This document shows positions 11,030-24,975 of a stretch of 64,000 bases of DNA, in pieces (position 1 is the stretch's first letter; each line of letters opens with the position of its first letter). Origin of the DNA: Ophiodon elongatus (Eukaryota; Chordata; Actinopteri; Perciformes; Hexagrammidae); contig JACSYO010000415.1 in assembly GCA_016806645.1 (NCBI GenBank), positions 8,917,501-8,981,500 of the forward strand. The letters are read 5' to 3'. Under the pieces are notes generated by a model that saw only the letters and a program-made list of their open reading frames with translations, did no database searches and was not told the origin of the DNA. The translations under genes and the position numbers were made by a program.

Positions 11030-13549
11030 ACTGCAATTGAGTTGATAATAAAAACACAATAACGCCAAATTACTTATGTGGTTCTCTATAGCTTGCACAT
11101 CTAGCTGGTGGAAGTCAGGACAGACACACACAATTCAGGATATGCATATTGTGAAGTGTTGTGTGATGAATTGTGAAGATTGTGAATGGAAAGGGCGCGT
11201 CTCTTCACAACTTTTGTCACGATCCCAGATAAACAGCTGAAAAAGCATTTTAAAGGTACACGGCTTTACACTCTATTAATATGCTCTGAGTTGTTGTGTT
11301 GCACAGCGGGTTGTTTGCAAATGTTATCTTCAAAGGCTGCATGGCAAAAATATTTTTGTTGCAAAGGGAAATTGTAAAAGTGTTCCAGCTTGCATCAAAC
11401 AAAATGTTCCGGCATCTCCATGTGTTTCATCATTAAGAGGGGCACCAGCATCATGGTGAGCGATCGCTTATTCTGCTCTTTCTATACATAGTCCGTCGTA
11501 GTGGATGGGTGTGTCGACTGAAAGCCCCACTGTTAAAAGGAGATGTGATAGCTGCTGAGTAAGCACTCTAACAAACGTTGGTCACCATCACAGGGCTTCG
11601 GAGACATAAAGCACTTTGTGACATGCTCTCCCTCCCCCCCGCCTCTCACCCCCACCCACCACCCACCCCAAAAAAAGCACCTAAGCCCTTGAATCCAAAC
11701 TTTGTAACTGTGCAGAGCAGAGTCATGATGCTGAGATATTCACTGGAGGATAGCAGCGTGAGTCATCCGCAGCCCAATCTGCACTACTCTACTGTAGGCC
11801 TACCTCTCCACCCCCGAGGCTGCCTATTAAGGGCCTGTGAAGCGCAGTGGACAGAATTTCAATGAGCAGGCTCATTCTTCTGTCTGTCCGTTCGTACCGT
11901 ACAGGCTGCACATACACTGTACAGTAACGATTTGGCACAAGCAGAAATGCTGAGACGCTCCTTTTTCTCCGCTCGTCTTCCTCTACCTCACTCTATCCTT
12001 CATTCACTGTCCGCGGTCGGCTCTCTGTATTTTCTCCTCGCTCTGCCTTTGTTCCTCTCTCGCCTTCACTCTCCGTGGGCTCTTTTCCTTTTTCTGCCAT
12101 CCTTTGCAGTTTACAAAGAAGAGTCCCATGCACCAATCGGATGACTGGTCAGCCTGAGTCAACGTTGTCATTACTGGAACCCGACAGGCCTAATTTTGAT
12201 TTATACACATCGCTGAGCTCCAAAACAGCGCTAAAAATAAAGCTTGCAATATCCGCGGGCCGCCCGGGGCAGATAATGTACTCCTGCAAGCACGGAGCAA
12301 CCAAAGCATCTTAACTTTCGAGGCAAGGAAGCGCCACACGGTGCACATGTTATTACTGTGACCTCGGCCGCACCAGCATCACGTATCATCGCCTCCGAAC
12401 GGATCACTGGAAAACAAACCTACGGAATACAGATTTTGACAAGAGTGAATGCATGGAAGGTAGCGAGAATAGATGCAGTGCTGCACTTTGACAAGCTGTG
12501 AGTCATAGTGGTGCATATGTGCAGTACAGTAGGCTGCTGTCAGCGCTGAGTCAAGCGAGGCATGTCAAGTGTCAGCCGCGGGGTCACAGAGGCCCAGGAG
12601 TGCGAGGCTTTTCGCTGAACAAGCACATTTGTCATGCCCTCAATTTCTGCGAAGAAGAAATTCCAGTTCATTAGACTTACATTAGTTTGGACCATGGCAG
12701 TGGATTGGCATGAGCATGCGGCACGATAAATAATAATAATCTTGATTCAGAAATCAGGCATTGCTTCATTAAAAAGGCAATCAGTATAATTTATCTGCTC
12801 CATAGCACAAAATTACCTTAATATATCTGTGGGGGGTTGATAGGCTTGTTGATCAATACCAATTACTCAATGATTACCTCGCAGGGTGGCGAGACCTCTA
12901 GCTTCCAAAACTCAATACCCGGACTGAGCAATTTAAAGAGCTCACAATCTCACCCCGACTTCTCCTCAAATAGCTCAAAGAAGTATGATCTACACAACCG
13001 ACGACCAATTGTTCGGCTATGTAATATGACAGCAATGCTATTACAGCATTTTTGCATCATGACACTACCTCTACACCAGACATATCGGTTGGATCTCTGC
13101 TTTAATTAGGTATCTCTATTGTGGAAATGTGACTTTATTTGTGCCAATTACAGGCTACCATCACTCAGGGGGTTACCGGTGGAGTCGGAGGAGGTGACAA
13201 ACTAATTGTATCCGTGTTGCTGCAGTTACAGCTGATTACTTAATGTGATTTTAATGATCACATTTTAAAGGCTATTTTTTGGGGGGGTTTTTATACTGAG
13301 TATAATGTGGACTTTGACACGTTCATTTTGGAGCTTAAAAACCTGTTACTACAATCGTTACTTAAATATTTGTGATGATAGTTTGCATCAGCCTTTGCTT
13401 GTCTGTTTGATGGCACACCAGAAAACCCAAAAAATACTGTGAACTAAATAAATCATTCGTTAATATTTTTTACATTAAATCTACAGGATTGGTGATCTTG
13501 AGAAACGAGCCAGAGTATGTTAGCTTTTAAAAATGATCCAACTAAAAAA
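11030..13549. other. intron 1 stretch, no gene
   Basis: Unique, moderately GC-rich around 11450-12700 with several short accidental frames. Nothing recognised. Confidence 0.7.
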
Positions 13550-13700
13550 CCCAGCCCAGTGTTGCCAACTCTTTTCCAATGAAAGTAGCTAGCAGCACTC
13601 GCTCAAAAGTCGCTTAATCTACAGAGAAAGTCGCCAAGTCAGCAACAATGACAGCCCGTCACGTCAGGCCTCCCTCCATAGCCACCCCACAAAGTTAGCA
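13550..13700. repeat. interspersed repeat family E
   Basis: 'cagtgttgccaactcttttc' and 'caaaagtcgcttaatctaca'; a second short copy is at 59205-59290. Confidence 0.5.
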
Positions 13701-13924
13701 TTATGAACGTAAACAACAGACATGACTATTGTTAGCACTCACAGATGTCAAGCTAGTAGCTTGAGTAAAAAACAAATTGCTGAACCAAGAAGACTTTAAA
13801 TGTTTTTGAAGAATATTGCCAACCGTAGCTTTGACAATCAAATGTGTAATGGGAGAGGGTTGAATCAACAGAGAGTGATCACCCTCCTCTGTATCTCTAC
13901 CAGCTCTTTAGCAGATTCACACCA

Positions 13925-14272
13925 ACCCAAGTTTTACATCCTGATACTGATTCCGATACCTAAACTCAATCTGTCGACACCGGCTACCAACCTGATACCA
14001 GTGCTCATTTTTTCCCCCCCCCGAGCGTAAAAGTAACTGAGATATTTCTTTGTGTAAGGTAACATGAGGCCAGGGCGTTCCTGTGGCAGTAAAATGACGA
14101 TGACTCGCCGTGACTGAATAAAGCTAAGTGACAGAGGAAACAACATTGTCATTGACAAAGATATTTATTCTGGATCGATCCCATCATGGTCTGATACCAA
14201 AAACTCCTAGTAGGGTCAGTATTGGAGCTACTGTCGTTCCAGTGCATCTAATCGGTGCATCCCTACTTTTAG
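13925..14272. mobile_element. possible hAT-type non-autonomous element
   Basis: The right end is 'ctaatcggtgcatccctac', the usual terminus of fish hAT-derived elements; the left part carries 'cctgatactgattccgatac'. No transposase frame. Confidence 0.45.
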
Positions 14273-14384
14273 CCTCATTGTTTTGGTTTTACAGACCACA
14301 AATTACTCTCACATTAACACCATTTTCAGTGGCAGCAGGCAGCAATAAACCAACTGTAAACTTCCAGCTCAGAGCTCAATGGCA

Positions 14385-14635
14385 AACAAACTATTAACTA
14401 GCTGGAGAACATTATTGAACATATAGCAGCTAAAGAGCCTGACATTTTACTCAAAGCTCAAAGATGAGTTGACAGTGGACTTAAATTAATTAGGTTGCCA
14501 GAGACACAACTCCAAAAAAGATGTTTGCTCACACATTAGCGACATTATAAAGTAAAATATGTTCGGGTTGAAGTTTTTCAGCTTGTTATGCAGTTCTTGT
14601 GGCCAAAACAACTAATTAATGCAGCTTTAACAACT
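14385..14635. repeat. teleost interspersed repeat, family A
   Basis: Contains 'tagctggagaacatta', 'agcagctaaagagcc', 'cacaactcc' and the terminal 'aattaatgcagcttta' shared with the other family A copies. Confidence 0.65.
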
Positions 14636-15174
14636 ACTACTTAAATATATTGTGCATCAGAGCCGCAGTGTACCCCCCTGTGTATCCAAGCACTGATACC
14701 TACCTTCCATCTGCACCTTGCTCTTCAGTATTATATCTACCTTTGATCAGAACGGCACGTACCTCCCCTCAATGCTATACTCCCTTTCTACTGTGCGCTT
14801 TCTTCAGGGATACTCGAAAAGCTGGAAGCTTCGGGAGTACAAAATCACCTCCTAATCACGAGCCATAATGCTTAAAGTGTGCACACTTAAGTTTACACTC
14901 ACCAGCTGCTACTACAATGTAAATAAATGTGTGTGTATGTCTGTATATATCTGTGTGTCCAAATGTAAGTGCGGTGCTGTGTTGTCTGTGTGGAGGCCGA
15001 GAGCAATACATTATGTAGAAAAGAAAAAGAAAAAACTGACCATACAGTCAAACTAATGTATAAATCCAGGCCAACGCTTTGATCCCTTTTTAATTTAATT
15101 TCACCTACTACAATGAGTCCACTTCAGCCATGAAGGAGAGATGTTCAAAGAGGAGGAGCGGATGGGGGTAACGT

Positions 15175-15224
15175 TGTGTATGTGTGTGTGTGTGTGTGTG
15201 TGTACATGTGTGTATGTGTGTGTG
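15175..15224. repeat. (GT)n microsatellite, imperfect
   Basis: GT with a few A interruptions. Confidence 0.95.
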
Positions 15225-15284
15225 GCAGAGAGTGGGAGAGGGGGAGAGGGGGGAGAGAGAGTATCCTCACCTATCAGATCATTC

Positions 15285-15500
15285 ACCCAGCCCTCACGCG
15301 GCGCGTCCCGGGTTCCCCATTGCTCACCCAAAGCGTCCACGCGGCGTCACTGTTGCTGCGCTGCTAGCGCCTTGAATCCGCCCCCAACTCCACCACACAG
15401 GAAACAAGGTTACTGCCCAAGAGATGTCACTTCCGAAACACCCACTCCCGCTCGCTTGCTCGCGCTCGCTCCCTCACGCCCCCAGCCTATTGCCATGACA
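15285..15500. promoter_or_regulatory. CpG-dense patch inside syngap1 intron 1
   Basis: By eye about 19 CpGs in roughly 200 bases, well above the surroundings, with 'cacgcggcgcgtcccgggtt' and a CGCT-rich run. It could be an internal promoter. A minus ATG at 15496 opens six codons (MAIGWG) before a weak GTGAGG donor whose phase would suit exon 2. Function is inferred only. Confidence 0.35.
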
Positions 15501-15540
15501 ACCGAGAAAAGAATAGAATATAAGTGAGTGTTAAAGAGAC

Positions 15541-15900
15541 AGAGGGATCAGAGACAGGGGAAAAGAGGGATGCAAACAGAGAGACGGAGAGGGGAGGACG
15601 GAGAGGGAAAACGGGGAAGAGGGAGGCACAGGAGAGGAGGAGAATGGGCAGAGAGGGAGAGAGAGAGAGAGAGGTGAATGAGTGGGCGGGGAAAGGATGG
15701 ATGACAGAGGAGAGGGTGAGAGATTGAGAGAGCGAGCGAGCGAGAGAGAGAGAGAGAGGCATGTGGTGGGATGTAATCGAGGGGAAAGGGAGGAGAGCGG
15801 CGTCGACGCTGTGGACGCCGTGAAGAAGAAGAAGAAGAAGAAGAAGAAGAAGAGAGACATGAAGTGATGAGAGAGGGAAAGAGGGAAGGAAGGGAGGAAG
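15541..15900. repeat. GA-rich purine region with a GAA tract
   Basis: Imperfect GGA/GA for about 300 bases, with GAA units at 15822-15852. The minus strand reads as Ser/Leu/Phe-rich accidental frames. Confidence 0.93.
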
Positions 15901-16557
15901 GAAGGAGGACACTTTTTTGGGAATAGGGAGCCCACATCTTGTTCCCATAGCAACACAGCCATCCATGAAATACTGACTTGTACCTCCCTCTCACTCTCTT
16001 ACTCTCTCCGTTTCCGTCTCTCCATCCCTCCCCCCTCTCCTTTTCTCTTTCCATCTCTAACTATATATACACACACACCGTGAGCGTAAGTTGGCAGCGA
16101 GGATGCATGCAGTAATCCACGCTCTGCAACATTGTCGAACACATCAAAAGGTACCAAATATACCATCAAGTGATCCACTGCTAAAGCGACTACACTGCGA
16201 AGGCCGGAGTACGCTGGAATGAACTAGTTCATACGATGTGTCATCGGAGCCCGTCTAGAGGCAACAACCCGCTGTTCCAGAGAGGGACGAGACACGACGA
16301 GGGTACAACAGCGAACACTACAGGAGAGTCTGGCCTCAAAGGGCTTTGTGGTGTTGCGCTCGGTTGTTCACACAAAACGTTACAGAAGTAGATGTGTGAA
16401 GAATAAGAAAACAAAAATGAAAAAAAACAAGAGAGCTGGAGTTGAAGTTCAGTTCCAGCATACTTTATCACCTTGAAGTGGGCGTGATAGTCAGACTGGC
16501 ACAGTCCTACCAATTCTGACGTCAGATAGGGGCGTTGGGAGGAAGTTTCATATTGAT

Positions 16558-16860
16558 GCCTTAAAGGGACACTTCACTGATTCTACACATCAAAGTATGT
16601 TTACAGGTTTTGGGGAGTACTGCTGCGCGACGTCTGGTAAATTGAGTTAGGACCGGTTAGGTTGGGGCTGAAGACTATACAAGCATTGAAAATGAAAGAA
16701 ATCCGACTTCTGTAGCCCGCTCCTCATCTCTGCTTGAGACGAGAGGCTTCATTAGCGGCTACGAGCCAAGCACACCCAAATCTCCCAGACTGTCAGCCCC
16801 GTCGAGTTGCATTGTGGGTAATATAGCCACCAGGTTTTGACAAGGATGACTGCAAGATGA
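16558..16860. mobile_element. MITE-like teleost repeat (one end)
   Basis: Begins 'cttaaagggacacttcactg' and contains 'caggttttggggagtactgc' and 'gcattgtgggtaatatagcc'. The opposite terminus was not found. Confidence 0.5.
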
Positions 16861-17214
16861 TATTTGAATTGGCGACCGTGAATCCGGCCATGTTATCGGA
16901 GTGCAATGCTAAACACAAAGAGGGAATCTGGCAACTATAAAAGGACACTATTTTGGAAGTCACAAGCTTAATTTGGCTAACTCGGACTAAGGGATGGCTT
17001 CACAGTGTAGGGAGAGGAGGAATAATTCAACTTACATAGGAGTGGTCTGTTAAGATGGACGTGACAAACTCCGATCGTTGACTATAGTAAAACTGATACT
17101 GTTGATGTCAGCATCAAGCAAAAAAAAAAAGCAATATGTCTAAAGGGGAAGACATGTGGCCATCATCCCACCATGAATCCCCATGAAGTCCAACTTTCGA
17201 CACTAACTCCTGGC

Positions 17215-17640
17215 AGCCTCTTCTCTAACACCCCCCTCTCCCCCCCCTCGTCCCCCCGTCCCCCTTCTGCCCATCTGTTTCTCAGCCCTGCACCCCTTTG
17301 CTCTCTGGCTACAACTCTGGCTTCTTCTTCCTGGATGTGGCCCTCTCTTTTTATTCCCCCCTCTGTAAACCTTTTATCTCTATCTCTGCGCCTTCAACCC
17401 CCCCCCCCCCCCTCCACCCCCCACCCTCCTCTTTTTTTGTATTTTACACTGTCACTCTTCCATCCTTTCATCCTCAATATTCCTCTATCTGGGATTTAAA
17501 AAAAATATTATCTGTCCTAGAATCACATTTCTACCATTCACCTCTCTCCTGTTCCCTCTCACTCCTCCATCTTCTCTCACACTCTTCTATTTTTATTTCT
17601 AGATCTCTGTGATGTTTCTCTCTGCCTCTCCGAATCTAAA
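17215..17640. repeat. pyrimidine-rich low-complexity region
   Basis: C/T-rich plus strand with a C homopolymer at about 17399-17412. Confidence 0.85.
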
Positions 17641-19327
17641 TTCAAATGTAGCTACCTGACTTTTAGTCTCATCTCTCCCGCTCCTAAATGTGGCCTTTCC
17701 GTTCTTTCTCCGAACACACGTCTTGACCTCCCTGCCAAATTCAAACGTGTCATACGGGCACACATGTTGGGATTATCCGATTAATAATAATAATAATACA
17801 CACGATGAACAATAAATACAACTGACTTAGCACTTTGGCGTTCATCCATGTTCAACCCTTGTGCGGAATGGCAACCGAAGCCAGTAGTGGCGCAAACAGC
17901 CTCAAGATGTCCTCGTCATTCATTTGCATCATTTACATCACATAGATCTGAAAGTAGCCCTTTTGAAACTTGGACATCGTCCCCATATTGCTACGCGCTT
18001 AAAACGAAAAATATGGAGACATTAAAATGTTTGATTTCATTGTTGAAAGTCAATGCAAGTGTCTGAGAAACCGAATATCATGTAAAAGAAAGTATTTCTG
18101 TCCAACATTTCACTGTGAGGATCCTCCCCACCCCGCCCCCCCTTCACCTCTCCCTGAGATTCTGAATGGGCCGGACTCAACATGCAAGTAAATCCAGATG
18201 AATGACAGGAACAGCTTGAGACCATTCAGGCTTCGGCCAATAGCAAAGTTGGGTTTGCCTGTTATATCTGTACAGAAGCCTGCTCCCTCTCTCCGCTGCT
18301 CTCTGGCTCGCTCTCAGTCTCCCACTCGCTTACACTTACTCCCACAACTCTCTTTGCGTCTCTCTTTCGTTCGCACTCTCTCCCTCGTTCTCTGTGCGCG
18401 TCTCTCCTTGTACTTACCTAATGTCTTTTAACTATAACTGTCGCTCTCACACTCCAGCAACGTCTCTGTCAAAATATCACGTAAATTGAAATGGCACAGA
18501 TATGAAACGTGACTTGTGTGCATGTCCATCGGGTATGTCGGCTGATGCGTTCTCCTGCCTATTGATGAACACGAGGAAGAAAAAAAAAATATTCCTTTTA
18601 AGAATCAATCTGTCTCCATATCCGGGAGCAAAGAGTACACAACATACAATACAATAATGGAGAAGCTAATAGTCATAAAAATAAATTAAAAAAATAAGCC
18701 CCCCATTCATGAAGAGAAGCATCAGATATCTCTGTCAGGTCACGGTGAGCAGGCATGTAAGACTTCAGAGTGTCCGGGCTGCTTGTGTGCTGTTGTTCGC
18801 CTACACTGATCCACACCAAGTCAGTGTCATAGTCAAGTCATCGTTCGCATCCCTTTTTTTTTTAATCTTTAACTTACAGAAGAAATAGTAAGAATTAGAA
18901 CCTGTTTTCAGAAATTAGGATAAACCTTATTTGTAATAATTCACAAAAGCTGGATAGATGGAAACACACGCTGTCTCACACACCCTGTGATTTTTTTTGC
19001 TCTTACTCTCCCTCCCTCTCATGGTTCCTCTGCCCATAACTCCCCAGTCCACCATCTCTTCATCGCTCCCTGACTTTAGATCTTTCCTGCATTTTGCTCT
19101 AAACAGTCCAACTGGCTACACAGGAAACTCTCCAGGTTGCTCTGCGAGGCCCTTTTCACTCGGGGTGTGAATAATGAAACACTGTGGGGGGAAATGAGAC
19201 GCTGGACGTCTCTCTGCTGCTGCTTCATTCAGAGGGCCGCCCTGCCTAAGTCTCCACCTGACTGTGAAGGTGATATGTTTAATATGCTGCGAGGAGAAAA
19301 TAAAGATGAATGGGGAGAAAGGGAGCT

Positions 19328-19390
19328 CTGTGTGTCTGTGTGTGTATCTGTGTGTGTGCGTGCGTGCGTGCGTGCGTGCGTGTGTGCGTG
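19328..19390. repeat. (GT)n/(GTGC)n microsatellite
   Basis: GT repeats then five to six GTGC units. Confidence 0.95.
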
Positions 19391-20211
19391 TCAAAAAATA
19401 CCGCATTACTTTGTGCAGTTTCATATTGCAACTACAAAAATGGCGCTACTGTCTGATTGCTAATTTAAACTATATAGTTGTAGCAGCAACACTGCTTTTG
19501 CAACAGACAGGATATATAAAGGAAACTATTATAACAGCACTTATTTCCAATTAAAATATCGTAGCAAAAAGGAATATCAACATCTCTCAAAGGCAGAGCT
19601 GCACCGGAGGTCACGACAATCAGATGAGCACTGATTGCAATTTTCTTGGCCGATTCCGATTTCTGAAAAATAGATCCAGCTGTCCCCAAATGTGTGCAAA
19701 TATTATAAATGTCATTCTTTTAATTTGTTATTGTCCTCTACAGTGATTATTTGCATCAAACACAAAAGTCAAATGAGTATGAAATAAATGATTGTATTTT
19801 TATTTAAAGAATTGCTTAGATCATTTTTTTGTTTTTGTTTTATTGAATTTATTATCTTGTTAAAAGCTAATTAGAGCTAGTATTCGGAAGTTAAACAGGT
19901 CATTAATCCCTCTATTATATCTTTACGTCTAATATATTTTATATTGCTCTGAAAACATCTTCAAAACAACTGTATTTATTCCAAGTTTCTCGACAAAAAC
20001 TACATTTTACAAGATTACATTTGAACACATCACGAGAGCGTTATAATTTACCTTTGCTCAATACTCATGTTTACTCGGTAGAGCTTGAATGCATCATAAT
20101 AAAAAAACAATGTAACCTCTGTTAACATCAACTGTTAAGCTCTTTGCTGTCGGCAGCCTCCTGAGAACATCTCGAACAATCAGCTCAGCCAACGAACCAC
20201 GTGTGCTCCGC

Positions 20212-20332
20212 TGGCGGAAGGAGTATTCAGATCTTTTATTAAAGTAAAAGTAGTAACATCATAGAGTAAAATTACCCATTTAACCTGCATTTAAAATCTT
20301 TTTAAAGTAAAAGTATTAGCCTCAAAATTGGC
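20212..20332. repeat. teleost interspersed repeat ('aagtaaaagta' type)
   Basis: 'ggaaggagtattcagatctt' followed by several 'aagtaaaagtat' blocks, a familiar dispersed fish repeat. Confidence 0.6.
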
Positions 20333-22424
20333 AATTGGGTGGGGTTATGTTGTTACTGCAATAGAACTTGGATTTGCTTGGAACGGTGCAGGACCACCTC
20401 TCACAAGAGCTCTCGCACCGGTTCTTTGAGTCCGATAAGTGTGTCTACAACCGCCTCAATGAGCTGCAACAGCTGGGTTGAGCCACACTGATTAAAACGG
20501 GCTAAATATTGGCTCACAAGAATTACATAACTACACATCCTTTTGTGTGTCTTCACCTGTGTGCTTGACAAAGTGAAGACTGTGTCCTGAAACAAGGACG
20601 CCTTCACGAACCTCGATGCGACGATATCTGCGGTGGCTATTTTACGGCCTCGAAATGCCATTATGATCCGAAAATAACTGTCGAATATTATCGAATCCAG
20701 CGTTTATAAACTCTCTAACAAACTCGTTGTGTGCATCAGTCGCTTGCAACAAATAACAGCTACATATTGATAGAGGTCCCTCCAGCAAGGCGAGATGACT
20801 TTCCTTGTTGCTGGCATCTTGCAGTTGCCATAAAGCACAGAGCGGAGATTGAGAAAGCAGAACTATTTATGTCAGGGGGAGGTTTATAGAAGCTCTCGTC
20901 TTCCAGTTAAACTGCCGCTGGTTCTGTTTGGCTTCACCTAACATTGAGCCGCTGCTTACACTGGGTTCGCCTCGGACAGCGTGGTACAGTAAGCCAATAT
21001 GTTATCTCCTCCCATGATAATTGAATCTGTGGCGCCAGATATTCTAAACCTCCTATCACCAAAGTGTCAGAGGGCTTTAGAGCACTGAGCTCCCATCACA
21101 GCTGCTGATAACGTATGCAGACTAATCCCACTGTTTTACTGGGTGCAGCACAGATGTAGCACCATGAAATAACCAAAAGTTGCCTTGTGATGTGTGCCCG
21201 CGCGTTGATCCATTCACCACACTCTGTATGATTCACGAAAAATAGACCCCAGTCATTTTGCATTGAGGGGCTCTAGTTGGCCTTTGCTGTAGCTGAACTT
21301 CCTTATTCACAAAGAGCCATGCTGGCCATCTACTTCTGGTATCTACAGAGGCAAGGTAGCTAGTTGTTTACTTCACCTGATAGCGAATGTCACGGTGATG
21401 GATGCATTTTAAACCGATGTGTCATTTTCAGTGTTTTTAGTTTACAGTCTGAGAGAATTTGCGTTTTGCAGTTTGCTAAGTTGCCCTCACACTATGTGCA
21501 TGTGCTGTAACTGCCTCACACCTGTTGGAGCCCTTTAAGTACACAATACGCTGTATTTTGGATGTTGAATCTTTGTTACGCATGTGTCATACTATATCTT
21601 CTTTGGTAATACACGTTTTCTTAAGCACGGACATTGAGCTGAGCTGAGCTGAGTTGAACCACAGCTGTGCTCGCGTAGCAGATTTTGCAAGTCATGCTCC
21701 CCGTTCCCTGACCCCCGTGTGCTTTTGTGTCTCGCCGGGGTCACCATGCTGATTGAAAGCGGGTCGAGCCAAGCTGTCCCTAAGAGATAAAGAACAATTA
21801 TAGTCATCTGTCCTCAATCCAGAGATAGACTAGGAACTGTGTCATTGTCTTATTACCCAAAGGGTTGTCGCTGAACGTTCTCACTCAAAACACCTTAACT
21901 CCTGTTGCCCCAGCAGACAAACAGCTGGCAGACGTAAAGGGAATCGTTTTGGAAACCTTCATATCAAAGGGCCAAAATACATTATTATGGAAGTCAGATA
22001 AAGTAGCGGAAGAAGAAAGTGCCAATAATAATACCAGTACCACCATTACTCATCGATCACGAGACGATGTGAAAAATTCATGTAACGATTATCCTGGTCA
22101 AATTCCGATAATCATCAAAATATGCTAAAAAAAAATTGCACATAGTGGAATCACTTAGCCTTACATTTTGTTCAGAAACAAATCTTTTTTATTGCATCAC
22201 AGAATGGACACACATCTTTTTGAAAGAGAACATTCTTTTTTGTGAAAAATAAAAACAAACTCAAATAGGGTTGATAAATAAATAAAAACTAGCATAACAT
22301 AGTGTGTGTCTGTTCTTTCTTATATGTAAAAACCTGTGTGTTTTTTTTTTAGATAATGCTCTATTTTCACGTCTCTACCATGATAGCAAGCTAGACAGCT
22401 TTTTCAAGTCCCCCGTGAGGATAT

Positions 22425-22507
22425 TCACAATTATCCCGACAATAGAAAGTCATCACGATCAACTTATTGTGAGCGATCGCAATAAAAGCTATATCGTCCC
22501 ATCCCAA
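22425..22507. mobile_element. MITE terminus
   Basis: Ends 'agctatatcgtcccatccc', the reverse complement of the start of the element at 24616. Confidence 0.4.
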
Positions 22508-24615
22508 GTCCATGTCACACACATTTAGTGAACCAGCTGTGCAGCTGCGTTGAGTAAAGTCCCTCCTGCTATTCATCAAATTGGGGATCATCCGGGGTCA
22601 AAACAATCAGTGAGCAGATATATTGACAGCCACCACCATGAAAAACAAAATCCTAGCTTACTATAGCTATACAAAAACTGTGGAATGGATACATTACAGT
22701 ACGTGTCATTTTATGTTGTATTTATTCATTTATTTGAGCAGTTATGTTGACTCTGGACTCTTAAATATTTTTAACTCTGCGTAGCAGGGTTTTTTTTTTT
22801 TATGTAAGCAAGTTTTGGAGTACAACTGAAAAAATTAGCTGGGTCATTATGCCTTAAGGAAGTGACAAAAAGGAATTTAATTAGTCTGGGTTCAATAGCG
22901 CTTCAGTAACCCCAAGTCAAAATACTGCCTTAGAGCCTGACGAGAATATCATTTTTTTAATAACACTAAGGACCAACATTGTGTCTCCTTATGATGTCAT
23001 TCTTCACACAGTAAACATGTGTTCTTTATAGGTTATTTACAGGTGCAGCAGCCTGGAAGAAGCACAGTTTACAACCTGTTTTCTATATGAACTTCAGTGA
23101 CGGTGCACAAACGATGAGCACGCAAAAAGTGTTTGTGGGACTGCTCTGAATTAGCATAAAAAAACAAAAATAACCATAGTTGGTCAAATAAAAAGAGGGC
23201 ATTGATAAACACCTAAATGATAATAAGATTTGACCATCTGACCAGAGAGTTGTGGTTATGCAGGGACCTTGTTGACTATTACTATTTTGACAAGACGCTG
23301 GCATTGCGGTGACCTGTACACACTTTTTGCCATTCAATGTAATTTCCCTTACCCTTAGTTTCACCATAGACATTAGCTAACTTCATTATTACAATTATAC
23401 AATACTTTCCTCAGAGTTTAATTATGCATAACCTTGTTTTTGATTGTTATTTCCACTACTACAGCTACAATTTGATTGCATTCTGAGCTTGCAGATGTCG
23501 GAACTGCACCTTGCAAGCTCTCCTTCGCTGGACTAAAAGTCAGTCTGAATCTTTGATTGCATAATTAGCTTCTGTCTTAGAAAATCAGACTTAAACTCGA
23601 CACAGGCTGTGAGCAACAAACTGAATGAAAGGCGAATCTGGCAGACAGCTTCGATTTTTTTTTTTTTTTTATTGCATAAAAATCCCATGTTAACGTAGTG
23701 AAAGTTGTTAAAAAAAAACGACCACCTTTTTAAGCAGCTTCAGTTTGTAAACATATGTGTATCATCTTTCCGAACAGGCTTATCTATCAGACCGTCATTT
23801 GTTTGGCAGCAGTGAGATGAAGACCATAGGACCGGCGCGGTTGGTTCCACCTGGCCCATCTCTCAGCTGAATGAGCAGCCAGCGTTTCTTCACCAGCAGG
23901 ACGCTTCAGATAAGAGCTGCACACTGCGTTCAGCGTGCTCTTCATAGACAGACACTGTAGATTACATTAATTCCACTAACATTTTGATCCCCTGAGTTGA
24001 AACGTCGATGGACTTGATTCAATTTATTTATCATTCTGAATAAAGTGTGCTTGGAATTATTATGTTAGGGGACTGGGGTGCTTGCTGAACATTGTAAAAA
24101 AAAAAATAATAATAATGTTTTTTCGTCAGCTTTGCACTGTTAAAATAAAAACGATGTATATTAAGGCAGCTGGCAATATTTATTGACATTACTGTGCTGG
24201 GTTGAGGGGTTGTGGTACAGCTGAAGCCTTCAAAGCCACATATTGACCGCAGCCTCTTTGTGCCTCAGTGTACTACCAAACCTTGCTTGTGCAATCTCTT
24301 GCATAGGACATAAATAATTCTTCATGTTGGGTTGATTTAGTTTTGATCGTGAACAGCTGACGTTAGCTCGTTTAAATGAGCATTGTGGGCAAAGTTTGAA
24401 ACCTTAGTATTATCTTTACCTCAGCTGGAGAGAGTGAAGGGATCTCACGTCGCGATCAAACCAAAGAGCAGCGGATATAAAAGCTGAAAGACATGATCAA
24501 ACTTCTGAAGAGAAAAATAAATGAAGATTATTGTTCAAATCAGAAGACAATGTGCGGAAAAGACACGTCATAGAACAGTCTTGTGTAGTTAAGGCCAGTC
24601 ACTTTGTAGGCTGCA

Positions 24616-24765
24616 GGGCTGGATGATATGGCCAAACATTTTGATCTATGTCAATAATTATCACAATACATATTTATTCATAATAATAATAATGAAGCCC
24701 AATTTACAGTTTTCAGAGTATTCTCCTTAAGACATAACCCTTAAAAAAAAACAGAATGCTAATTA
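24616..24765. mobile_element. MITE-like repeat, one end
   Basis: Starts 'cagggctggatgatatggcc', a common teleost element start, followed by AT-rich sequence. Confidence 0.45.
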
Positions 24766-24920
24766 GAGTTTATAATACAGGCAACAACTATTTATTACCA
24801 TAACAGATCGGGTCATTAACGGTTGATTACCACTGCATAGGTCACATGTTGTCGGCCATCTCTCACTGCTGCATGTTACTTTAGCAGAATGTTATCACAC
24901 GTGCTCCATGGGCCGAGCCG

Positions 24921-24975
24921 GCTAACTTCCAGTTTAGCCCGATGCTAACTTCCAGTTTAGCCCGATGCTAACTTC
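24921..24975. repeat. 23-bp tandem repeat, 2.4 copies
   Basis: The unit starts 'gctaacttccagtttagccc' and repeats exactly twice, plus nine bases of a third copy. Confidence 0.95.

Larger units (their letters stand above)
17645..24600. other. intron 1 stretch, few features
   Basis: Apart from the repeats listed, this holds a pyrimidine-rich segment at 18280-18420 and AT-rich unique sequence. No exon-like segment. Confidence 0.65.

Noticed and set aside
15495..15524. Plus-strand mini-exon MTTEKRIEY before GTGAGT
   Set aside because: Ten codons with no partner exon found. Retained only as a remark on the CpG-dense patch.
15487..16054. Three long minus frames rich in Ser, Leu and Phe
   Set aside because: Generated by the purine-rich low-complexity region; composition follows the repeat.
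20401..20661. 86-residue minus frame with protein-like composition
   Set aside because: No domain recognised, no fitting splice sites, and the flanks look like dispersed repeat sequence.
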